From Rikenellaceae bacterium (GTDB lineage Bacteria > Bacteroidota > Bacteroidia > Bacteroidales > Rikenellaceae), in assembly GCA_031262465.1 (NCBI GenBank), contig JAISHQ010000018.1:1-59708 (forward strand): DNA of 59,708 bases. The letters are read 5' to 3'. Of the stretch, positions 34,531-42,422 are shown piece after piece; position 1 is the stretch's first letter; each line of letters opens with the position of its first letter. The position numbers and the translations under genes were made by a program. The notes under the pieces were generated by a model. That model made no database searches. It had not been told where the DNA came from and saw nothing but the letters and a program-made list of their open reading frames with translations.

Positions 34531-36099
34531 TTACAACGGAATGTTGGAGTGTTTTTTAGCCGGATTGACCAACTTCTTGGTGGCCAGCGATTGCAGGGCG
34601 CGGATGACCCGGAAGCGGGTGTTTCGCGGTTCGATCACGTCGTCGATGTAACCGAATTTGGCCGCCACATAAGGATTGGCGAACTTGTCGCGGTATTCGG
34701 CCTCTTTCTCGGCCACCAATTGGGCGCGAGCGGCAGGGTCTTCGACAGCGCAAATCTCTTTCGAGGCCAGCACTTCAATCGCTCCCGAAGGACCCATGAC
34801 GGCGATCTCGGCGGTCGGCCAAGCGTAATTCAGGTCGCCACGCAAGTGTTTGGAACTCATCACGCAATAGGCTCCGCCATACGATTTGCGCAGGGTGACC
34901 GTCACTTTGGGCACCGTGGCCTCGCCGTATGCGAAGAGCAATTTGGCACCGTGAACGATCACGCCACCGTACTCCTGAGCCGTCCCCGGCAGGAAGCCCG
35001 GCACGTCGACCAGCGTGACGATCGGGATGTTGAACGCATCGCAAAAGCGCACGAAACGGGCGGCTTTGCGCGAGGCGTTGATGTCTAACACCCCGGCCAT
35101 GTATTTGGGCTGGTTGGCCACAATGCCGACCGATTGTCCGTTGAAACGGGCAAAACAGGTGATGATGTTGCGGGCAAATGCCTGTTGCGATTCGAGGTAC
35201 TCGCCGTTGTCGACGATCCCCCCGATCACCTCGTACATATCGTAAGGCTTGTTCGGATTGTCCGGGATGATTTCGTTGAGCGCATCCTCCAAGCGGTCGA
35301 TGTTGTCGGCGCAAACGGCCAGCGGAGCATCTTCCAAGTTATTTTGTGGCAGGAAACTGAGCAATTGGCGAATCAGGCCAAGCCCCTCCTCTTCGGTTTC
35401 GACCGTAAAGTGCGAAACGCCCGATTTGGTGGCGTGAACGCTCGCCCCGCCCAACTGTTCTTGGGTCACGTCTTCGCCCGTCACGGTTTTTACCACCTTG
35501 GGGCCGGTCAGGAACATATAGCTCGTCCCCTGACGCATGATGATGAAGTCGGTCAGCGCCGGAGAGTAGACCGCGCCACCGGCACAAGGGCCGAAAATGG
35601 CGGAAATCTGCGGCACAACGCCCGAAGCGAGGATGTTGCGCTGAAAAATCTCGGCGTATCCGGCCAGCGCGTTGACCCCTTCCTGAATCCGCGCTCCGCC
35701 CGAGTCGTTGAGACCGATCACCGGAGCACCGTTTTTCATCGCCATGTCCATGACCTTGCAGATCTTTTCGGCCATCGAGATCGAAAGCGAGCCGCCGAAG
35801 ATCGTAAAGTCCTGCGCATAGACATAGACCAACCGGCCGTCGATCGTGCCATAGCCGGTCACCACGCCGTCGCCGTAATAGTGTTCGCGGTCGATGCCGA
35901 AATTCGTCCCCCGGTGGGTGACAAACATATCGAACTCCTCGAAGCTCCCCTCGTCTAAAAGCATATCAATGCGCTCGCGCGCCGTAAACTTCCCCTTGCT
36001 GTGTTGGGAGTCGATCCGTTTGGCTCCTCCGCCCATTTTGGCCTCTTCGCGAAGGCGGATCAACCCATTGACTTTCTCCTGATTCTGACTGCTGCTCAT
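34531..36099 (-). CDS. mmdA: Methylmalonyl-CoA decarboxylase alpha subunit (carboxyltransferase)
   Basis: 522 residues. Same family as the gene at 11936: [71 protein letters not shown]. It transfers the carboxyl group of methylmalonyl-CoA to biotin on MmdC. Substrate is inferred from the epimerase gene 16 bp upstream. Spacing in the operon is 16-23 bp throughout. Confidence 0.93.
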   Translation of the reverse strand: MSSSQNQEKVNGLIRLREEAKMGGGAKRIDSQHSKGKFTARERIDMLLDEGSFEEFDMFVTHRGTNFGIDREHYYGDGVVTGYGTIDGRLVYVYAQDFTIFGGSLSISMAEKICKVMDMAMKNGAPVIGLNDSGGARIQEGVNALAGYAEIFQRNILASGVVPQISAIFGPCAGGAVYSPALTDFIIMRQGTSYMFLTGPKVVKTVTGEDVTQEQLGGASVHATKSGVSHFTVETEEEGLGLIRQLLSFLPQNNLEDAPLAVCADNIDRLEDALNEIIPDNPNKPYDMYEVIGGIVDNGEYLESQQAFARNIITCFARFNGQSVGIVANQPKYMAGVLDINASRKAARFVRFCDAFNIPIVTLVDVPGFLPGTAQEYGGVIVHGAKLLFAYGEATVPKVTVTLRKSYGGAYCVMSSKHLRGDLNYAWPTAEIAVMGPSGAIEVLASKEICAVEDPAARAQLVAEKEAEYRDKFANPYVAAKFGYIDDVIEPRNTRFRVIRALQSLATKKLVNPAKKHSNIPL

Positions 36100-36115
36100 G
36101 GTCTTTTTGAAGCTC

Positions 36116-36523
36116 TTATTTGTTTTTGTCCTGACAAATTTCGGTCAATACACCCATCGTCGATTTGGGATGCAAGAAGGCGATGCTCAACCCTTCGGCA
36201 CCTGCTCTCGGCTCTTGGTCGATCAACCGAACCCCTTCGGCTTTGGCGTGAGCCAAATCGGCTTCGATGTTGTCCGAAGCAAAGGCCAAGTGGTGAATCC
36301 CCTCGCCCCGTTTTTCGATGAATGTGGCGATCGTCCCCTCGGGGCTGGTCGACTCCAACAGCTCGATCTTCGTCCCGCCTATTTGAAAGAAAGCGGTTCT
36401 GACCTTTTGGTCGGCCACCTCTTCGATGTTATAACATTTCAGCCCCAATACCTTTTCATAATAAGGAATGGCCTCTTCCAAACTCTTGACTGCGATGCCG
36501 ATGTGTTCGATGTGTGTAATCAT
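36116..36523 (-). CDS. mce: Methylmalonyl-CoA epimerase
   Basis: 135 residues, vicinal-oxygen-chelate fold. [42 protein letters not shown] and [13 protein letters not shown] hold the metal His and Glu residues. It interconverts (S)- and (R)-methylmalonyl-CoA between the mutase and the decarboxylase. First gene of the operon; -7 TACTTTTG at 36568-36561 on the minus strand and a long palindrome further upstream. Confidence 0.95.
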   Translation of the reverse strand: MITHIEHIGIAVKSLEEAIPYYEKVLGLKCYNIEEVADQKVRTAFFQIGGTKIELLESTSPEGTIATFIEKRGEGIHHLAFASDNIEADLAHAKAEGVRLIDQEPRAGAEGLSIAFLHPKSTMGVLTEICQDKNK

Positions 36524-36560
36524 GATATCCCCTGATTTTCGTAATTTTAGAATTAAGCCA

Positions 36561-36568
36561 CAAAAGTA
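36561..36568 (-). promoter_or_regulatory. -7 element of the mce-mmd operon promoter
   Basis: TACTTTTG on the minus strand, exact TAnnTTTG, 38 bp before the mce ATG. No clear -33 TTG, which fits a promoter needing an activator. Confidence 0.55.
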
Positions 36569-36605
36569 CGGTTTTCGCTTGATTTTATGCCCCTATTTTG
36601 AGAAA

Positions 36606-36637
36606 ATTTAAAATATGTTGTGCAACATATTTTAAAT
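36606..36637. promoter_or_regulatory. 32-bp palindrome upstream of the mmd operon
   Basis: ATTTAAAATATGTTG-TG-CAACATATTTTAAAT, perfect 15-bp arms. Centre about 60-65 bp upstream of the predicted start of the mce transcript. Either an operator or the AT-rich terminator of the glycosyltransferase gene that ends at 36668. Confidence 0.6.
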
Positions 36638-36667
36638 ATTTAAACCCTACTTGAATGCCTTATGGAT

Positions 36668-37786
36668 TTACCGGAGTTTGTTGTAAACCGCCTCGATGTT
36701 CGCCGCGACCACATCGTCCCGAAAACGCAGGGCATAAGCCTTGCCCCTCAGGATCATCTGCTGGCGCAAATCGGCACTGTCGGTGATTTCGCGCAAAGCT
36801 CCGATCATCGACTCGACCCGATAGGGGTCGACATACCGGGCCGCGTCGCCGCCCGTCTCCGAAAAGACCCCGCCCCGGCTGGTGATGACCGGGATGCCGC
36901 TCTCGAACCCCTCCAAAATGGGAATCCCGAAGCCTTCGTAAAACGAGGCATAGACCAGCAATTCAGCCATTTGATAGATCGCCGGAAGCTCCTCAAGAGT
37001 CACCTCGTGGAAAAAATGGAGCCGGTGCAGGATGCCGTGCTTTTGCGCATAGACCTTGATCGTGTTGAGGTAGGGGGTCGGGTGGCCGCAGACGACCAAG
37101 TCGATATCAATCGCCCCGCAAACCATGGCCTCGATGGTCAGCATCAGGTTTTTCCGCTCCTCGATCGTCCCCACGCTCAGCAGGTAACGCTCGGGCAGGC
37201 GGTATTTTTGGCGGACGGCCAATTTAGCCACCTCCGACGCTGTCCGGTAAAAAATCGGGTTACACCCTTGATAAACCACCTCGATTTTCTCCTCGGGCAC
37301 CTGCCAGGCGTTAATCAGGTCGGCCTTGGTTTGGTTGCTGATGGCGATCACCCGGTCGGCATTGAAACAGCTGGAGCGGTATTTCAGGGTGTACAATCGC
37401 CGGTCGGCGGCCTTGTACAGTTCCGGCATCCGCACAAAAATAATGTCGTGCAGGGTAACCACCGAGCGCGCTCCGGAGCGGCGAATATCCGCCGGAAGCT
37501 CGTTGCTCAAGCCGTGAAACAGGTCGATGCCCCGACGGCGGATCGAACTGCCCATCCGGTAACTGCGCCAAAACGAGGGGAACGACCTCCCGAGCAAACC
37601 GTCGGGTAGTACGACCTCCATCTCCTCCGGCGGGTCGAAGCGGCACGGGTCTCCGGCCTCGGGGGTAAATAGCGTATAGCTGTCCTCGGGATAATAGCGG
37701 GACATCATCCAAACCAAGCTCCGGCTGTAATTGCCCAGCCCGCTCGGGTTGAAAAAAAGGCGTTTGGCGTCGTATCCGATCTTCAT
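36668..37786 (-). CDS. Glycosyltransferase, GT4 family
   Basis: 372 residues, GT-B fold. N-terminal GIGYD-like start (MKIGYDAKRLFFNPSGLGNYSR), VVTLHDIIF, the C-domain LLSVGTIEERKNL and the donor-site FYEGFGIPILEGFESGIPVITSRGG (in part) with the E(x7)E motif. Transfers a sugar from a nucleotide donor to an unknown acceptor, probably a surface glycan. The DUF1573 gene lies 9 bp upstream on the same strand. Confidence 0.9.
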   Translation of the reverse strand: MKIGYDAKRLFFNPSGLGNYSRSLVWMMSRYYPEDSYTLFTPEAGDPCRFDPPEEMEVVLPDGLLGRSFPSFWRSYRMGSSIRRRGIDLFHGLSNELPADIRRSGARSVVTLHDIIFVRMPELYKAADRRLYTLKYRSSCFNADRVIAISNQTKADLINAWQVPEEKIEVVYQGCNPIFYRTASEVAKLAVRQKYRLPERYLLSVGTIEERKNLMLTIEAMVCGAIDIDLVVCGHPTPYLNTIKVYAQKHGILHRLHFFHEVTLEELPAIYQMAELLVYASFYEGFGIPILEGFESGIPVITSRGGVFSETGGDAARYVDPYRVESMIGALREITDSADLRQQMILRGKAYALRFRDDVVAANIEAVYNKLR

Positions 37787-37795
37787 TTGTCAGCG

Positions 37796-38185
37796 TTATT
37801 TGGTGACAGAACCCTGCACCCGGATTTTAATCGGCTCGGGGTTCGCATTGGTCAGTATGTCAATGATTTTATAGAAAGCGCCGGGCTGGTTGTCCCGGTA
37901 CGAAACTTCGATCGACGCACTCGCTCCGGGAGCAATGGGGCGGCGCGGCCAGCGCACCTTCACGCAGTTGCAGGCGACCCGCGCCTCCAACAGAACAAGA
38001 GGCGAGGCTCCGGTGTTGGTCAGGGTAAAGGTGGTCGAGGTACTCTTTCCGGCAGGAATTACTCCAAAATCGTGCGCCGTTCGATCCATGGAAAAGGGCG
38101 CGGATGGCTCATCTTGAGCCAACCCAGCGGTTTGCCCCAGCAACAGGGCAAAGAACAAAACCACTATGTTTCGAAAAATTTTCAT
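37796..38185 (-). CDS. DUF1573 secreted protein
   Basis: 129 residues. Signal peptide to GLAQ, then one DUF1573 domain of immunoglobulin-like type: HDFGVIPAGKSTSTTFTLTNTG, ACNCVKVRWPRRPIAPG and a closing IRVQGSV. The Cys pair CNC replaces the common CGC. Function of the family is unknown. The start at 38185 begins the signal peptide; the in-frame ATG at 38218 is too close to the -7 element. Confidence 0.88.
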   Translation of the reverse strand: MKIFRNIVVLFFALLLGQTAGLAQDEPSAPFSMDRTAHDFGVIPAGKSTSTTFTLTNTGASPLVLLEARVACNCVKVRWPRRPIAPGASASIEVSYRDNQPGAFYKIIDILTNANPEPIKIRVQGSVTK

Positions 38186-38222
38186 CGGAAACCCGTTTCT
38201 CTCTACACCTTGAACCACTCTC

Positions 38223-38281
38223 CAAAAGTACGGATTTATTGTAAATTCTGAAACTTTTTCGGGCTGAAACCGTTATATTTG
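38223..38281. promoter_or_regulatory. Divergent promoters, DUF1573 and thioredoxin-like genes
   Basis: Minus strand TACTTTTG (38230-38223) and plus strand TATATTTG (38274-38281), both exact TAnnTTTG, 43 bp apart. They set the starts at 38185 and 38310 and exclude the longer frames. Confidence 0.6.
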
Positions 38282-38309
38282 TATGAATAAAATAAAACGA
38301 TTAAACGGT

Positions 38310-38768
38310 ATGAAAAAGATAGTATTCGGCCTCCTCGCGCTAACTCTGACGGCCACAGCGGCACAGGCACAACGTTTAGTGATCGGAGAGAAAGCCCCGG
38401 AAATCAAGGTATCGCAATGGGTCGACGGCCGTGCGGCGACGGGCAACAAGGCCACGCTGATCGACTTTTTCCACTCGTCGAACGCCCAGTGCATCGCCAA
38501 CCTACCCAAGCTCAACACCTTGCAGGAAACATACGGCGCGCGGCTCAATGTCGTTGTCGTTTCGTCGGAAGGGATGGACAAACTAACCCCTTATCTCGAC
38601 AGCAAAGGCTATGGCTTTTACGCCGGCACAGACGACGCAGGGAAAACTTTTGCGGCATACAGTGTGCGCTTCGTCCCCTTTGCCGCGCTGATCGACTCCC
38701 GAGGCCGCTTGGTCTGGACAGGCAATGTCGCCAGCCTGACCGATGAAACGATCAAAAAGGCACTTTAG
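38310..38768 (+). CDS. Secreted thioredoxin-like protein lacking the CxxC pair
   Basis: 152 residues. Signal peptide to AAQAQ. The rest follows the TlpA/AhpC fold: LVIGEKAPEIKVSQWVDG, TLIDFFHSSNAQCIANLPKLNTL, VVVVSSEGMDKL, the cis-Pro segment RFVPFAALIDSRGRLVWTG. At the active site WCxxC is replaced by HSSNAQC with a single Cys, so a thiol-disulfide exchange of the usual kind is not possible; a peroxiredoxin-like or binding role could be. The start at 38310 is chosen because the transcript should begin near 38286. Confidence 0.8.
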   Translation: MKKIVFGLLALTLTATAAQAQRLVIGEKAPEIKVSQWVDGRAATGNKATLIDFFHSSNAQCIANLPKLNTLQETYGARLNVVVVSSEGMDKLTPYLDSKGYGFYAGTDDAGKTFAAYSVRFVPFAALIDSRGRLVWTGNVASLTDETIKKAL

Positions 38769-38802
38769 GGAGGTCATTAAAAACCATTTACCGTTGTTTC
38801 TG

Positions 38803-39621
38803 ATGACAAAAAAAGATGCAGTAAAGCTATTTGAGAATAGGCAAGTACGCTCCGTATGGGATTCGGAAGCCGAAAAATGGTATATTTCGGTCGTGGACGT
38901 TATCGCCGTGCTAACCGATAGCTCAAACCCTCAAACTTATTGGAGGGTATTGAAAACCAGACTAATGGCAGAGGGAAACCAAACCGCTACAAATTGTAAC
39001 GGTTTGAAAATGCTTGCCGCCGATGGCAAAATGCGAATGACCGATGTTGCTGATGTGGAGCAGTTGTTTCGGCTGATTCAGTCGATTCCCTCGCCGAAAG
39101 CCGAGCCGTTCAAACGCTGGTTGGCGCAATTGGGTCGGGAACGTCTGGAGGAAATCGACGACCCCGAATTGGGCATCGAGCGTCTGATGGAGTATTACCA
39201 CCGCAAAGGCTATTCGGCCAACTGGATCAATCAGCGGCTAAAATCTATCGAGGTTCGAAAAGAGCTGACCGATGAATGGGAACGCCGAGGCATCCAAAAA
39301 GGGCAGGAATATGCCCTCCTCACGGATATTATTACGCAGAGTTGGTCGGGGTTTACCACAAAGCAATACAAACAATATAAGGAACTTAAGACCGAGAGTC
39401 TGCGCGACAACATGACCAACACCGAGCTGATTCTCAATATGCTTGCCGAAGTATCGACCAAAGACATTTCGCAAATCGAACAACCCAAAACCCTCGAACA
39501 CAGCAAACGCATCGCCAAGCGCGGCGGCAATGTCGCCGGACTGGCGCGCAAAGAGTTGGAATCCCAAACCGGCCAAAAAGTCGTCAGCCCACTAAACGCT
39601 AAAAAAAGCCTTAAAAAATAG
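38803..39621 (+). CDS. Bro-N domain protein (DinD/antirepressor-like)
   Basis: 272 residues. N-terminal Bro-N segment FENRQVRSVWDSEAEKWYIS, VVDVIAVLTDSSNPQTYWRVLKTRL (in part) and ADVEQLFRLIQSIPSPKAEPFKRWL. The C-terminal half has ERRGIQKGQEYALLTDIITQSW and GGNVAGLARKELESQTGQKVVS, typical of stand-alone bacterial Bro-N proteins. Bro-N domains bind DNA in phage antirepressors; the role of chromosomal copies is not established. ATG at 38803, 34 bp after the previous stop; earlier in-frame ATG lies in the neighbour. Composition is more AT-rich than the flanks, so transfer is possible. Confidence 0.8.
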   Translation: MTKKDAVKLFENRQVRSVWDSEAEKWYISVVDVIAVLTDSSNPQTYWRVLKTRLMAEGNQTATNCNGLKMLAADGKMRMTDVADVEQLFRLIQSIPSPKAEPFKRWLAQLGRERLEEIDDPELGIERLMEYYHRKGYSANWINQRLKSIEVRKELTDEWERRGIQKGQEYALLTDIITQSWSGFTTKQYKQYKELKTESLRDNMTNTELILNMLAEVSTKDISQIEQPKTLEHSKRIAKRGGNVAGLARKELESQTGQKVVSPLNAKKSLKK

Positions 39622-39634
39622 TTTTGGCCAAAAA

Positions 39635-39692
39635 CACTTCTCGCCCAATGCAAAAGATCCCTGAAAGGGGTCTTTTGCCTTGGGCGAGAAGT
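39635..39692 (+). terminator. Long hairpin after the Bro-N gene
   Basis: ACTTCTCGCCCAA and TTGGGCGAGAAGT, then GCAAAAGA-CCC and GGG-TCTTTTGC further in, loop TGAAA. The stem is over 24 bp with small bulges. No T tract follows, so it may be a structured element rather than a simple terminator. Confidence 0.6.
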
Positions 39693-39701
39693 TCCTAAGA
39701 C

Positions 39702-39827
39702 AATGAAGTTTCTAAAAGGCCAAAAGACAAGGCTTGCGACCGAGGCAAAAGCGCAGTGTACTAAAGGTACTCGAGCATTTTGCCGTGGGAGCGTAACGCA
39801 GTATTTTGGCCTTTTTGGAACTTCATT
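39702..39827 (+). repeat. R2 covarying hairpin element, copy 3
   Basis: Outer arms AATGAAGTTTCTAAAAGGCC and GGCCTTTTTGGAACTTCATT pair; the core matches the other two copies over about 90 bp. The right edge reaches the stop codon of the rubrerythrin gene (39826-39828 on the minus strand). Confidence 0.88.
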
Positions 39828-40404
39828 AATAGTTCTCTTTCATCGGCTCGAAGTAAGCCTGCGGGTGGGCGCAGGCCGGGCAAGCCTCGGGGGCCTCTTT
39901 GTCGGTGTGGATGTAACCGCAGTTGCGGCACTGCCAGCTGATCGGTTCGTCGCGTTCGAAGACCTTTTCTTCGGTCACCCGTTGCAACATCACGCGATAG
40001 CGGCGTTCATGCTCTTTTTCTACCTCGGCAATCCGACGCCATACCGCCGCGATGGCCGTAAAGCCCTCCTCTTCGGCGATGGCCGCAAATTCGGCGTAGA
40101 GGTCGTGCCACTCTTCGTATTCGCCTGCCGCTGCCGCCGCGAGGTTCTCTTTGGTCGTGCCGATCACACCGGCCGGGAACGAAGCGGTGATCTCCAGTTC
40201 GCCTCCCTCCAAGAATTTGAAGAAACGCTTGGCGTGCTCTTTTTCTTGATCCGCCGTTTCGGTAAACAGACCGGCGATCTGTTCGTATCCCTCTTTTTTC
40301 GCCACACTCGCGAAATAGGTGTAGCGCATACGCGCCTGTGATTCGCCTGCAAATGATTTCAACAGGTTTTTTTCGGTTTGAGTTCCTTTAACACTTTTTG
40401 CCAT
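39826..40404 (-). CDS. rbr: Rubrerythrin
   Basis: 192 residues. Ferritin-like diiron domain with FAGESQARMRY, ADQEKEHAKR and EVEKEHERRY ExxH ligands, then a rubredoxin-like C-terminus with CRNCGY and CPACAHP. Reduces hydrogen peroxide in anaerobes. Monocistronic. Convergent with the Bro-N gene through R2 copy 3. Confidence 0.96.
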   Translation of the reverse strand: MAKSVKGTQTEKNLLKSFAGESQARMRYTYFASVAKKEGYEQIAGLFTETADQEKEHAKRFFKFLEGGELEITASFPAGVIGTTKENLAAAAAGEYEEWHDLYAEFAAIAEEEGFTAIAAVWRRIAEVEKEHERRYRVMLQRVTEEKVFERDEPISWQCRNCGYIHTDKEAPEACPACAHPQAYFEPMKENY

Positions 40405-40447
40405 TGCTCGTTACATTAATTTGATTGAACACTATCTATTTGGGTTG

Positions 40448-40930
40448 TTATTTGCGTTCATACTCCCGAAAAACAAACGGATCGGGAAAATCCACGCCTC
40501 GCTCGTGGCGTTCTTCGCGGGTGAGCTTCCATTGGTCGGGGTTCCACTCCGGAAAAAGGGTGTCGCCCGCGTAATCGCGGCAAACCTCGGTCAGGTAAAG
40601 GCGGTCGGCCAACTCCATCGCCTGCCGGTAAATCTCCGCGCCGCCGATGATAAAAACCTCCTCGGCGACAGGGAACATCCCGATCGCCTCGCCCAACGAA
40701 TCGGCCACCTGTACCCCCTCGGCAAAGTAGTGCGGGTTGCGCGTGACCACGATGTTGGTTCTATTGGGCAGGGCGCGCCCCAACGATTCAAAGGTTTTCC
40801 GACCCATGATGACCGGATGCCCCGAGGTGATCGCCTTGAAATGCTTCAAATCCTCTGAAATATGCCACAGCAACCGATTCTCTGAGCCGATCACCCCGTT
40901 TTGTGCCACCGCCGCGATAATCGAAATCAT
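40448..40930 (-). CDS. folA: Dihydrofolate reductase
   Basis: 160 residues. [12 protein letters not shown], the [13 protein letters not shown] substrate loop, [12 protein letters not shown] and [15 protein letters not shown] are standard. Regenerates tetrahydrofolate from the dihydrofolate made by ThyA. The ATG at 40930 overlaps the thyA stop as ATGA; the frame upstream of it is a shadow of thyA. Confidence 0.96.
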   Translation of the reverse strand: MISIIAAVAQNGVIGSENRLLWHISEDLKHFKAITSGHPVIMGRKTFESLGRALPNRTNIVVTRNPHYFAEGVQVADSLGEAIGMFPVAEEVFIIGGAEIYRQAMELADRLYLTEVCRDYAGDTLFPEWNPDQWKLTREERHERGVDFPDPFVFREYERK

Positions 40931-41721
40931 ACGGCAATCGGCGCTTTGATGCCCGGCCACGGATCGTAGCCGACCAAGTTAAAATCTTCGTACCGGAAGT
41001 CGAAAACGGACTTGACTGCCGGATTGATCTCCATCACCGGCAGGGGACGGGGGTCGCGCCCGAGCTGTATGTTGGCCTGCGTCAGGTGGTTCAGGTAGAG
41101 GTGTGCATCGCCGAGGGTGTGAACAAATTCGCCCGGTTGCAGGCCGGTGGCCTGCGCCATCATCATCGTCAGCAGGGCGTAAGAGGCGATATTAAAGGGC
41201 ACGCCGAGAAAAACATCGGCACTGCGCTGGTAGAGCTGGCAGGAGAGCTTTCCGTCGGCCACATAGAACTGAAAAAGCGCATGGCAGGGGGGCAGAGCCA
41301 TTCGGTCAATGTCCGCCGGATTCCAAGCGGTCACCAAGTGGCGGCGCGAGTCGGGATTGGTTCGGATCGACTGCTCGACCTGCGCAATTTGGTCGATCAC
41401 CCGCCCGTCCGGCGTGTGCCAACTGCGCCACTGATAGCCGTAAACCGGCCCCAAATTGCCTTGAGGGTCAGCCCATTCGTCCCAAATCGTTACCCCGTGA
41501 TCGTGGAGGTATTGGATGTTGGTATCGCCCCGCAGGAACCAGAGCAGCTCGTAGATGATCGAACGCAGGTGGAGCTTCTTGGTCGTCAGCACCGGAAAGC
41601 CCGCCGATAGATCGAAGCGCATCTGGTACCCGAAGACACTGAGCGTTCCGGTTCCTGTCCGGTCGCCCTTTTCGAGGCCATGCTGTTGAATATGGTTCAG
41701 CAAATCGAGATACTGCTTCAT
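40927..41721 (-). CDS. thyA: Thymidylate synthase
   Basis: 264 residues, the E. coli-like length. [20 protein letters not shown], the nucleophile region [32 protein letters not shown] and the C-terminal KAPIAV are diagnostic. Makes dTMP from dUMP with methylene-THF. First gene of a thyA-folA operon. -7 element TACCTTTG at 41757-41750. Confidence 0.98.
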   Translation of the reverse strand: MKQYLDLLNHIQQHGLEKGDRTGTGTLSVFGYQMRFDLSAGFPVLTTKKLHLRSIIYELLWFLRGDTNIQYLHDHGVTIWDEWADPQGNLGPVYGYQWRSWHTPDGRVIDQIAQVEQSIRTNPDSRRHLVTAWNPADIDRMALPPCHALFQFYVADGKLSCQLYQRSADVFLGVPFNIASYALLTMMMAQATGLQPGEFVHTLGDAHLYLNHLTQANIQLGRDPRPLPVMEINPAVKSVFDFRYEDFNLVGYDPWPGIKAPIAV

Positions 41722-41749
41722 GAAAATCCCAAGTCTATTTAATGAAAAG

Positions 41750-41757
41750 CAAAGGTA
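41750..41757 (-). promoter_or_regulatory. -7 element of the thyA-folA promoter
   Basis: TACCTTTG on the minus strand, exact TAnnTTTG, 29 bp before the thyA ATG. No -33 TTG at the usual distance. The rest of the 41758-41925 gap shows only a possible plus-strand -7, TATCTTTA at 41813-41820. Confidence 0.55.
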
Positions 41758-41925
41758 ATATTTTTCTCCGGAAATTTCTGTCCCGTGGATTTTCTTTATC
41801 CTGGAAAAGGGTTATCTTTACAGAAAATACCACCACGTTGATTGGAGTGTTATTCAAGCGGATCCTATAAATAAAACCCGTCAATTTGGACAAACGAAAT
41901 ATCCGACACGTTAAAACATACGATT

Positions 41926-42342
41926 ATGATTAAAACAATTTTAAAATTCATCATCCTTTCATGTTCTACTGTATTTCTCTGCGGATTGTCCTGTGAGGAA
42001 ATGTCAGCTCCTGCATGGGGCGTATCTGTTAAAAATCAATCTGATAAGGATATTTATGTTGTTTCCGGATTAATTTGGATTGATAACGGTTATTATTCAA
42101 CGACAGAATTACCCCATGATTCGTATCATATGACTCTTGTAAAAGCAGGCCAACAGGGGTCTTTTGGATATATGTTTTATAACGGTGTACATGCCGGAGA
42201 TAATGATCAGTTTGCCATATTTGTGATCGATCCCGACACTTTAGCTAAATACTCTTGGGATCAATTGAGGAAAAACAAGAACTACCTGAAAAAATATGAA
42301 TTCAGAGGTAATACTATTCCTTATGAAGTGATATATCCTTAA
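41926..42342 (+). CDS. Hypothetical lipoprotein, AT-rich
   Basis: 138 residues. Lipoprotein-type signal (ILKFIILSCSTVFLCGLSC) with lipid Cys near 19-23. The mature part holds an Ig-like strand pattern (WGVSVKNQSDKDIYVVSGLIW) and a C-terminal DPDTLAKYSWDQLRKNKNYLKKYEF. I do not recognise a family. Codon use is strongly A/T-ending (AAT, GAT, TAT, GTT), unlike the GC-ending codons of both neighbours, which suggests recent acquisition. A terminator follows. Confidence 0.65.
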   Translation: MIKTILKFIILSCSTVFLCGLSCEEMSAPAWGVSVKNQSDKDIYVVSGLIWIDNGYYSTTELPHDSYHMTLVKAGQQGSFGYMFYNGVHAGDNDQFAIFVIDPDTLAKYSWDQLRKNKNYLKKYEFRGNTIPYEVIYP

Positions 42343-42353
42343 CCTTTTTAATC

Positions 42354-42382
42354 GGGCCGGACGGAATTTCCGGCCTTTTTTT
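42354..42382 (+). terminator. Intrinsic terminator after the hypothetical lipoprotein
   Basis: GGCCGGA and TCCGGCC pair around CGGAATT, then seven T. Confidence 0.85.
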
Positions 42383-42396
42383 GTTTTAAATTTCGT

Positions 42397-42404
42397 TACC
42401 TTTG
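42397..42404 (+). promoter_or_regulatory. -7 element of the GT2-sigma-rsmG operon
   Basis: TACCTTTG, exact TAnnTTTG, 18 bp before the GTG start at 42423. The -33 is unclear because of the preceding T run. Confidence 0.55.
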
Positions 42405-42422
42405 TGAGAAATTTTTGGAAAC

